Origin: Acidobacteriota bacterium
Lineage (GTDB): Bacteria > Acidobacteriota > Terriglobia > Terriglobales > Acidobacteriaceae
Direction: 5' to 3'
Assembly: GCA_021781255.1 (NCBI GenBank)
Contig: JAJXXG010000669.1
Location: 1 to 5,187, forward strand
Length of the DNA stretch: 5,187 nt
Position 1 is the first letter of the stretch; every line of letters starts with the position of its first letter. A model generated the notes under the pieces. That model did no database searches, was not told the DNA's origin, and saw only the letters and a list, made by a program, of their open reading frames with translations. This document shows positions 1 through 5,187 of this stretch, in pieces. A program made the position numbers and the translations under genes.

Positions 1-974
1 TTCGCCCGCAGCTCAGCCACAATTTCGGCCGCCGCCTCGCGCGCGCGGTCTGCCTGGTCCGGCGGAAAGCTGATTGCTCCCACGCGGGCATGGCCGCCGC
101 CGCCGTAGCGCTCGCACACCTGGGCCAGGTTCACCATCTTCGCCGGGTCGGCCTTCGTCCACGGATTCGAGCCAACCGCAACCTTGGTGCGGAAGCTCGA
201 CTTGGACAGCCCAATCGAGTACGTGGCGTTCGGGTGCAGATAGTACGGGATGAACTTGTTGAAGCCTTCCAGCAGGTGATCCGTAATGTCGAAGAAGATC
301 GTGCCGTCGCGCTCTTCGCTGCGCTCCCGGATCAGCTCAATGGACTGCTGATGCCGCTCCAGCAGGGGCGCAAGCAGGCCGGACACAAAGGGCTGGGCAA
401 GCACCTCGGCCAGTGGCAACTCGGTCAGCAGCGGAATGAGCCGCGGAATGAACTCCGGGTCCTGTGTGGACTCGATGATCAGCGTCAGCTTCATGGCCGG
501 GGCAGCCATCTCCACAGCCGACTCCGGGCTTTCGTAGAGTGCGCCGTCCACAATGTTGGCCCAGTGAATCAGTTCGGCCACCGGCGCGGTATCGAACCCG
601 AATTTCGTGGATGCAATATGCGCCAGAAAACTGGTGCAGGAGGTGTATTTGGGATCGAAGAACTTGCGCATGGCGCAGGCCGGATCGCGCTGGCAGGCCA
701 GAAAGTGCTCATGGTCCTGCGGCGTAAGGAACGCCGAAAGATGGTGATCGAACCACCATGTGATCCTGGGAGACGCGGAATACTTGAAATCGACGATTGC
801 GTTCTCGTCGCCGGTGAACTCGCTCTCATCGAAGAGCGCTCCGGCGCGGTGCACCAGACCGTGATACGCGTAGGTTGCCCCCGCGTTGATGCACTCCCGA
901 TGGAACCGCGTAAACAGCGAGGCTGAGCAAGCTCCGTCAAAGCATTTGTCGTGATAAAAGACGCGAACCTGCAA
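1..974 (-). CDS. DHH/DHHA1 family phosphoesterase, 3' end outside window
   Basis: This is a predicted cytosolic metal-dependent phosphodiesterase of the DHH superfamily (RecJ/NrnA/Pde relatives), which hydrolyse short oligonucleotides or cyclic dinucleotides; the substrate here cannot be told. The 324 residues in the window show the family motifs in order: HDKCFDG at 8-14, D62 in IVDF, the signature D76-H77-H78 in WWFDHH, and D143 in NIVDG. Near the C-terminus, GGGGHARVGA (291-300) is the glycine-rich DHHA1 substrate-binding motif, preceded by FRTKVAVGSNPW. No signal peptide or membrane segment is seen. The chosen start is TTG at 974-972, because AGGGAG lies nine bases upstream and the frame contains no ATG between an upstream TAA and the conserved VFYHDK strand. 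The N-terminal half is rich in cysteines (C11, C16, C28, C94, C100, C113). The stop codon lies beyond the left edge; little more than the C-terminal tail should be missing. Family assignment is firm, exact function is open. Confidence 0.93.
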   Translation of the reverse strand, partial: MQVRVFYHDKCFDGACSASLFTRFHRECINAGATYAYHGLVHRAGALFDESEFTGDENAIVDFKYSASPRITWWFDHHLSAFLTPQDHEHFLACQRDPACAMRKFFDPKYTSCTSFLAHIASTKFGFDTAPVAELIHWANIVDGALYESPESAVEMAAPAMKLTLIIESTQDPEFIPRLIPLLTELPLAEVLAQPFVSGLLAPLLERHQQSIELIRERSEERDGTIFFDITDHLLEGFNKFIPYYLHPNATYSIGLSKSSFRTKVAVGSNPWTKADPAKMVNLAQVCERYGGGGHARVGAISFPPDQADRAREAAAEIVAELRA

Positions 975-983
975 AACCCACCG

Positions 984-989
984 CTCCCT
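984..989 (-). promoter_or_regulatory. Shine-Dalgarno of the DHH gene (AGGGAG)
   Basis: On the minus strand AGGGAG sits nine bases before the TTG at 974. It decides the start, because no ATG or GTG is available in frame upstream of the first conserved strand. Another TTG eight codons further upstream lacks an equivalent site at the right distance. Confidence 0.65.
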
Positions 990-1025
990 GCACTGCAATC
1001 CAATTCTGAAAAAACCGGAAAGTTA

Positions 1026-1054
1026 AGCATCAAGGGCGGGGCCGATTGTGTCAA
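1026..1054 (-). promoter_or_regulatory. Candidate sigma-70-type promoter for the DHH gene
   Basis: The minus strand carries a perfect -35 hexamer TTGACA at 1054-1049. At a 17-base spacing lies GATGCT (1031-1026), which matches TATAAT at only three of six positions. Transcription would begin near 1019, giving a leader of about 45 bases before the TTG start. The -35 box is convincing by sequence, the -10 box is poor, so the call is tentative. Confidence 0.35.
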
Positions 1055-1144
1055 GGAGACCCCCGGCGCAGTATGGGCCCAAAACCGGCAGAAGCTGCCT
1101 CCAGGCCCCCTCCTGCCGTTCCGTCCACGCCTCCGCCGGAATTC

Positions 1145-1161
1145 TTGAGTAGAATGCTCAA
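1145..1161 (+). repeat. Short inverted repeat TTGAG-N7-CTCAA upstream of the protease gene
   Basis: Perfect five-base arms (1145-1149 and 1157-1161) flank a seven-base centre that contains TAGAAT (1150-1155), a five-of-six match to a -10 hexamer. No acceptable -35 box is seen 16-18 bases further upstream. It could be an operator overlapping a promoter, with transcription starting about 34 bases before the ATG at 1196. Arms of five bases can also arise by chance, so both the operator and the promoter reading are weak. Confidence 0.25.
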
Positions 1162-1183
1162 AACGGAAAAACTGTCTCGAATC

Positions 1184-1190
1184 AGAGGAG
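1184..1190 (+). promoter_or_regulatory. Shine-Dalgarno of the CPBP protease gene (AGAGGAG)
   Basis: AGAGGAG ends five bases before the ATG at 1196. It favours this start over the in-frame ATG at 1046, which would add 50 low-complexity, proline- and arginine-rich residues and has no comparable site. A GTG directly in front of the ATG is too close to the site to be preferred. Confidence 0.75.
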
Positions 1191-1195
1191 TTGTG

Positions 1196-2377
1196 ATGGA
1201 GCCCAAGAACCCGCCCCAGGCGCCGGAACCCGCCCCGATCGTCCCCTTCCGCGACGAGCAGAGCTGGCCCGAGTCTGCCGCTCCCGTCCTGGAGCCCGCC
1301 AAGGATGTTGTGCCCTACTATGGCCTGCGCTGGATATTCATCGGCGGCCAAGGTCTCCGCGCCGGCTGGTCGGTGCTGATGTTTCTCGTCCTGACCTTCC
1401 TGTTTCTCCTTCTTCTCGGTTCGGCCTTCTCGCGGATCGGACGGGCGCTCCACCTCAAGCTCGACCCGTTCTCCGCGGGCACAACAATCCTGCAGGAGGG
1501 CACCTTCTTCTTGTCGCTCCTGGCAGCCGCAGCCATCGTTGCCCTCATTGAGCATCGCCGCATCCTGGACTACAACCTGGCTGGCCCGCGCCGCCTGACG
1601 CACTTTTTCAGCGGTCTGGTGGCCGGGTTTGCCGCGCTCTCGGTCCTCGTGGGCTCTCTGGCCTGGGGAGGCTGGCTCCACTTTGGTCCCGCGGCACTCA
1701 CCGGTGGGCGGGTGTTCGAGTTTGCCGCGCTCTGGGCCATGGGCTTTCTTCTCGTCGGCCTCTGTGAGGAGGGCGGCTTTCGCGGCTACCTGCAATCCAC
1801 GCTCACGCGCGGCATCAACTTCTGGTGGGCGCTGGGCACAATCGGCATCTTCTGCGCAGTGGGCCTTTTCAATACCAAAGCCAATGGCCCTGTCGGTGTG
1901 TATGCCATGGCTCTGCTGGGTCTCGGCCCCTGTCTGCTGCTGCACCTCAAACGAGCCCCCGGCTCGGGCTTCTGGCAGGCGGCCTGGGTCACCTCCACGG
2001 CCTTTGGTTTCATCCACACCGGCAACACGGGAGAGTCCTGGATCGGAATCTTTGCCGCGGGCTTCATCGGCTTTGTCTTCTGCGTCAGCATCCGGCTTAC
2101 CGGCTCGGCCTGGTGGGCCATCGGCTGCCATGCTGCATGGGATTGGGCAGAGACTTTCTTCTACGGCACAGCCGACAGCGGCATGGCCCCCAAGGGCCAC
2201 TTCCTCACCACCACCCCGGCCGGCAACGTCCTGTGGAGCGGCGGCTCCAACGGCCCCGAAGGCAGCCTGCTGGTGTTGCCCGTCGTTCTGCTGCTGCTGT
2301 TAGTGCTGCTGGGGATCTACGGCCGCGGCCAGGCCACCGCGCTGACCATCTCCCCGCCGGAAAAGACGGCCCTATGA
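1196..2377 (+). CDS. CPBP family intramembrane metalloprotease
   Basis: This is a predicted multi-pass membrane protease of the CPBP/Abi family (CAAX-protease and bacteriocin-processing relatives). Family members cleave peptide bonds within or near the membrane using a glutamate/histidine active site; the substrate is unknown. The 393-residue product shows all three motifs: EExxxR as E191-E192-x3-R196, FxxxH as F270-x3-H274, and HxxxD as H312-x3-D316. Hydrophobic segments lie at about 58-78, 99-119, 136-158, 174-190, 207-226, 232-250, 282-300 and 358-376, with a shorter one around the third motif. Residues 1-57 form a proline-rich, probably cytosolic tail, and a glycine-rich loop (about 322-357) separates the last motif from the final helix. 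The penicillin acylase gene follows 80 bases downstream in the same direction, so co-transcription is possible. The family call is secure; a role in immunity, maturation or envelope processing cannot be separated from sequence. Confidence 0.94.
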   Translation: MEPKNPPQAPEPAPIVPFRDEQSWPESAAPVLEPAKDVVPYYGLRWIFIGGQGLRAGWSVLMFLVLTFLFLLLLGSAFSRIGRALHLKLDPFSAGTTILQEGTFFLSLLAAAAIVALIEHRRILDYNLAGPRRLTHFFSGLVAGFAALSVLVGSLAWGGWLHFGPAALTGGRVFEFAALWAMGFLLVGLCEEGGFRGYLQSTLTRGINFWWALGTIGIFCAVGLFNTKANGPVGVYAMALLGLGPCLLLHLKRAPGSGFWQAAWVTSTAFGFIHTGNTGESWIGIFAAGFIGFVFCVSIRLTGSAWWAIGCHAAWDWAETFFYGTADSGMAPKGHFLTTTPAGNVLWSGGSNGPEGSLLVLPVVLLLLLVLLGIYGRGQATALTISPPEKTAL

Positions 2378-2440
2378 TCCGCTCAGGTAATCTTCTCGGC
2401 CCGCTCTTCACTTCTGCATCCCATGGCGCGCTCGCGGCGG

Positions 2441-2446
2441 TATCCT
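2441..2446 (+). promoter_or_regulatory. Possible -10 element (TATCCT) just before the acylase gene
   Basis: The 80-base gap 2378-2457 holds no visible terminator and no Shine-Dalgarno near the ATG at 2458. TATCCT matches a -10 hexamer at four of six positions and would place a transcript start only about five bases before the ATG, giving an almost leaderless message. No good -35 box is found, so the alternative is read-through from the protease gene. Low confidence. Confidence 0.15.
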
Positions 2447-2457
2447 GTTCGTAACCG

Positions 2458-4938
2458 ATGGCTGACCCAGACACCGCAGATCAAACAACTGGAACGAGAT
2501 CTTCCCCGTCCCGCAAACGCAAGCTCCGCTGGCCACGCATTCTTTTCTGGTCCGGGAGCGGCCTTGTGGTCTTCCTGCTGCTTGCCGCGGGGGGCAGCGT
2601 TCTCTGGCTCCGCTCCGCCACGCGAGCCGCCCTGCCCGCGCTCGATGGCGACCTCCACCTCGCCGGGTTGTCCGCGCCCGTCACCGTTCGCCGCGACACG
2701 CACGGCATGCCCCACCTGGATGCGACCACGCAGCAGGACCTCTTTGTCGCTCAGGGCTATGTCACCGCGCAGGACCGGCTCTGGCAGATGGACCTCCTGC
2801 GCCGCAACGCCAACGGCGATCTGGCCGAGATCCTCGGGCCGTCGCTGGTCAAGCATGACCGCGCTCAGCGGGTTCTGCAATATCGCAGATCCGCCCAGCG
2901 TATCTATGGCAACCTGCCCGCCGCCGAGCGCGCCCGCCTCGACGCCTACGCCCGCGGCGTGAATCTCTTCATCGACCAGCACCGGGACTCGCTCCCGCCC
3001 GAGTTCCGCCTTCTGCACTATCGCCCCGAGCCATGGACCGGCGGCGACTCCCTCAGCATCCTCACCATGATGGTGGGAACCCTGGATACCCACTGGGACG
3101 TGAAGCTGGCCCGCGAGCGCGTTGCCGCCAAACTGAATAGCCCAAAGCTGGAGGCGGATCTCTATCCGGTTGGTTCATGGCGCGATCGCCCGCCCACCGG
3201 CGAGCTCCTGGACCTGAGCAAGCCTCACCCGGAGCCTGCCTCCTCATCCAGCGATGACGAAGAAGACGACCGCAGCGAGGCAGGAGCGGACCCACACGAG
3301 AATTTCAGCTCGCTGCACGCCCTTCTGGGCAGGGACAACTGCGCGGGCTGTTCGCCAGGCTCGAACAACTGGGTTATCGCAGGCCGCCACACAGCCAGCG
3401 GCAAGCCTCTGCTCTCAAATGACATGCACCTCGAGCTCAGCATCCCCAACATCTGGTACATGGCGGATCTGCGCGCTCCCGGCTACCACGCCACAGGGGT
3501 CACCCTTCCCGGCGCCCCCTTCGTCGTGGCCGGACACAATGACCATGTGGCATGGGGCTTCACCGCGCTCTACGCCGACGTGCAGGACCTCTACGTGGAA
3601 AAGCTCGACGGAAAGGGCAACTACCAGGCAGCCGACGGCTCATGGAAGCCCCTCGCCGTGGACCATGAAGTCATCAACGTCCGCGGCGGCAGAGACGTCA
3701 CGCTCGATGTGCAATCCACGGCTCACGGCCCGCTGCTGAACCCGATCTTCACCCGGGAAACGCGCCCCATCTCCCTCAAGTGGACTCTCTATGACCCCAC
3801 GCTCGACCTGCTGCCCATCTATGCCGTGAACGTGGCGTCCAACTGGACGGAGTTCTCCGCGGCGCTGGCTGACTGGTGCTGGCCCACGCTAAACGTGGTC
3901 TACTCCGACGATCAGGGACACATTGCCTACCACGCCGTGGGCCGGGTTCCGCTGCGCCCGGCGGGGCTGATCGGCGTGCCCATCCAGGACGCCGCGCATG
4001 AGTGGCAGGGCTACATCCCCTTCGGCGACATGCCCAGCGCCGTGGACCCGCCCTCGGGCTTCCTGGCCACCGCCAACTCCCGCGTCACCACCAGCAAGTC
4101 GCCCTATCCCCTGTCCCTGGAGTGGGTCAATCCATATCGGATTGAGCGCATCTACAAGGCCCTGCAGGGGCGCGATATGCTGCAGCCCGAGAACATGCTG
4201 GCCGTGCAGACTGACATCTACAGCGAAGTGGATCAGGAGCTCGCCCATCGCTTTGCCTACGCCATTGACCACGCCGACGGCACCGACGAGCGCCTGCGCA
4301 AAGCCGCTGACCTGATGCGTCGATGGGATGGCCGCCTCACCGCCGACTCGGCCGCCGCTTCGCTGGTCACCCAGACCCGCAAGGCCTTGTGGCCGCTGAT
4401 TCTTAAACCCAGGCTGGGCAAGGAGGAAGCCAAGGAGTACCACTGGTCAGAGTCAGACTTTGCCGAAGAAGAAATCGTGATGAACGCCAAACAGGAGTGG
4501 CTGCCGCCCGGCTACAAAGACTGGGACGCACTGCTCACTGAGGCGGTCCGCGAAGGCATGGAGCAAGGCAAGGCTCCCAAGGACGTCAGCCGCTGGGCCT
4601 ATGGCAGTTGGCATGTCATCGATCTGGAACATCCGCTGGCAGGGCTCCTGCCGCTCGTCAGTCGAATCGCCGGCACTGGTACGCATCCCCTCAGCGGCGA
4701 CACCACCACCGTCAAGCAGGTGGGCCGCGCCTTTGGACCCTCCCAGCGCTTTACACTCGACTGGAGCAACATCGATGGCTCCACTGAGAACATCGTGCTG
4801 GGCGAGAGCGGCAACCCCCTCAGCCCCTACTTCCGCGACCAGTGGATCGACTGGTACAACGGTACCACCTTCACGCTGCCCTTTACCCCGGCAGCCGTAG
4901 CAGCCCAAACGCAGCACACGCTGCGCCTTCTGCCATGA
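2458..4938 (+). CDS. Penicillin acylase family protein (S45 Ntn-hydrolase precursor)
   Basis: This is a predicted amidase of the penicillin G acylase/acyl-homoserine lactone acylase family, made as one chain and autocatalytically cut into alpha and beta subunits. The 826-residue product begins with a basic stretch (RKRKLRWPR, 19-27) and a hydrophobic segment (28-51), so it is probably anchored facing the periplasm. The alpha part has VRRDTHGMPHL (77-87) and the family signature GYVTAQDRLWQMDLLRR (100-116). An acidic serine-rich spacer (262-281) precedes the cut before S302 in GSNNW, the nucleophile. Counting from S302, A370 is beta-69 and D374/D377 are beta-73/76, which match the oxyanion-hole alanine and calcium-binding aspartates of E. 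coli penicillin G acylase as I recall them. N479 (TLNVVYSDDQG) fits the oxyanion asparagine, and HGP is at 423-425. An in-frame TAA six bases upstream makes 2458 the first usable ATG, although no Shine-Dalgarno is seen. All catalytic parts are present; the natural substrate (beta-lactam, lactone or another amide) is not evident. Confidence 0.96.
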   Translation: MADPDTADQTTGTRSSPSRKRKLRWPRILFWSGSGLVVFLLLAAGGSVLWLRSATRAALPALDGDLHLAGLSAPVTVRRDTHGMPHLDATTQQDLFVAQGYVTAQDRLWQMDLLRRNANGDLAEILGPSLVKHDRAQRVLQYRRSAQRIYGNLPAAERARLDAYARGVNLFIDQHRDSLPPEFRLLHYRPEPWTGGDSLSILTMMVGTLDTHWDVKLARERVAAKLNSPKLEADLYPVGSWRDRPPTGELLDLSKPHPEPASSSSDDEEDDRSEAGADPHENFSSLHALLGRDNCAGCSPGSNNWVIAGRHTASGKPLLSNDMHLELSIPNIWYMADLRAPGYHATGVTLPGAPFVVAGHNDHVAWGFTALYADVQDLYVEKLDGKGNYQAADGSWKPLAVDHEVINVRGGRDVTLDVQSTAHGPLLNPIFTRETRPISLKWTLYDPTLDLLPIYAVNVASNWTEFSAALADWCWPTLNVVYSDDQGHIAYHAVGRVPLRPAGLIGVPIQDAAHEWQGYIPFGDMPSAVDPPSGFLATANSRVTTSKSPYPLSLEWVNPYRIERIYKALQGRDMLQPENMLAVQTDIYSEVDQELAHRFAYAIDHADGTDERLRKAADLMRRWDGRLTADSAAASLVTQTRKALWPLILKPRLGKEEAKEYHWSESDFAEEEIVMNAKQEWLPPGYKDWDALLTEAVREGMEQGKAPKDVSRWAYGSWHVIDLEHPLAGLLPLVSRIAGTGTHPLSGDTTTVKQVGRAFGPSQRFTLDWSNIDGSTENIVLGESGNPLSPYFRDQWIDWYNGTTFTLPFTPAAVAAQTQHTLRLLP
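3241..3300 (+). other. Acidic Ser/Asp/Glu spacer in the acylase precursor
   Basis: Codons 262-281 encode four serines followed by a run of Asp and Glu (SSSSDDEEDD, then a mixed acidic tail). The segment sits 21 residues before the autocatalytic site. Penicillin acylases commonly lose a spacer peptide between alpha and beta chains, so this is probably part of that removable, disordered linker. The boundaries of the excised peptide cannot be set from sequence. Confidence 0.6.
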
Positions 4939-4964
4939 GCCTGTTACCCCACGACGCAAGCGCC

Positions 4965-5187
4965 TCAGGAGCATTGCCTTCGCAACCCGGCAGGTCCGCA
5001 GGTCCGCGGCGCTTCGCCGTCCTGGCGTTTTCCCTGGTCTTCCTCTTCCTGCACCTGCCAGTCCATGGTCTGTCCCGGCCATACCTGCCCGGTCCAGCTG
5101 AATGACTGGGTTTCGAGGGTATTGATTTGCTGGCGCACGATCGGCAAGGTGGATTCGCTGACCTTGATCTGCGCATCGGCCGCAGGT
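4965..5187 (-). CDS. fliK: FliK-like flagellar hook-length control protein, C-terminal fragment
   Basis: The fragment is open from the right edge and gives 73 residues to a TGA at 4967-4965. Its first 50 residues contain LPIVRQQINTLETQ followed by WTGQVWPGQTMDWQV, closely resembling the stretch in betaproteobacterial-type FliK proteins where xPxVRQQLxxLE is followed by GQxWPGQxxxWE. FliK is exported by the flagellar type III system and sets hook length. From memory of the family, about 60-80 further residues (a W-x-T-x-L-R-L-x-L-P-x-L-G core) should follow; instead the chain runs through APRTCGPAGLRRQCS and stops. The other two minus-strand frames do not restore that core. The break falls on an 8-bp tandem repeat. 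The gene is convergent with the acylase, 26 bases apart. It may be a truncated or frameshifted gene or an assembly junction. Assignment rests on a short stretch recognised by eye. Confidence 0.5.
   Translation of the reverse strand, partial: PAADAQIKVSESTLPIVRQQINTLETQSFSWTGQVWPGQTMDWQVQEEEDQGKRQDGEAPRTCGPAGLRRQCS
4990..5007. repeat. 8-bp tandem duplication (GCAGGTCC x 2.25)
   Basis: The 18 bases 4990-5007 read as two full copies and a quarter of GCAGGTCC. They coincide with the point at which the minus-strand FliK-like homology ends (codon T62/C63 of the fragment). An eight-base duplication changes the reading frame, but removing one copy in silico leads to RTCRVAKAMLLRR, which is still not FliK-like. 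Confidence 0.8.

Noticed and set aside
90..926. Plus-strand open frame of 278 codons.
   Set aside because: It is antisense to the DHH phosphoesterase, whose motifs (FDHH, GGGGHARVGA) are clear on the minus strand. The plus-strand product has no recognisable domain.
1046..1195. N-terminal extension of the protease to the ATG at 1046.
   Set aside because: The added 50 residues are proline- and arginine-rich without family resemblance, and a strong Shine-Dalgarno lies directly before the ATG at 1196.
569..2200. Long minus-strand open frame of 543 codons opposite the protease gene and the intergenic region.
   Set aside because: It is antisense to the CPBP gene with all its motifs and overlaps the DHH gene in another frame. 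Its composition is low-complexity (Arg, Gly, Glu, Gln) and no domain is recognisable; GC-rich DNA often leaves such frames open.
2383..3093. Minus-strand open frame of 236 codons over the acylase start.
   Set aside because: It is antisense to the conserved acylase alpha-chain signature and shows no domain of its own.
4939..4964. Possible terminator between the convergent acylase and FliK-like genes.
   Set aside because: The 26 bases contain no stable stem with a T-run on either strand.
4453..5082. Minus-strand open frame of 209 codons across the acylase 3' end and the repeat region.
   Set aside because: Most of it is antisense to the intact acylase C-terminus. Tested as a continuation of FliK through a frameshift at the tandem repeat, it lacks the expected C-terminal core.

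Overview
The window is about 5.2 kb of GC-rich bacterial DNA carrying three well-supported chromosomal genes and a fragment of a fourth. The style of the three main proteins suggests an acidobacterium (Terriglobales type): a DHH phosphoesterase with a HDKCFDG motif, a CPBP protease with a long C-terminal loop, and a membrane-anchored penicillin acylase. This is a family-resemblance judgement made by eye, not a search result. The 3' end looks more like a flagellar hook-length protein of the betaproteobacterial style, so the taxonomic signal is not uniform.

Layout: (1) positions 1-974, minus strand: DHH/DHHA1 phosphoesterase, nearly complete, running off the left edge, with a TTG start behind a good Shine-Dalgarno. 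(2) 975-1195: divergent intergenic region with a consensus -35 box facing the DHH gene, and a short inverted repeat plus a -10-like hexamer in front of the next gene. (3) 1196-2377, plus strand: CPBP-family intramembrane protease with all three active-site motifs. (4) 2458-4938, plus strand: penicillin acylase family (S45, Ntn-hydrolase) precursor with an N-terminal membrane anchor, an acidic spacer and the autocatalytic G/SNNW site. (5) 4965-5187, minus strand: C-terminal part of a FliK-like protein, convergent with the acylase and apparently broken off at an 8-bp tandem repeat at 4990-5007.

The protease and acylase genes point the same way with an 80-bp gap and may be co-transcribed. Both are envelope-associated processing or hydrolytic enzymes, but nothing in the sequence shows that they act on the same substrate. 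The DHH gene is transcribed divergently and is probably housekeeping. I see no mobile element, CRISPR array, tRNA, rRNA or defence system. The most questionable spot is the right end, where the FliK-like homology stops abruptly; the choices are a truncated gene, a frameshift or an assembly junction.
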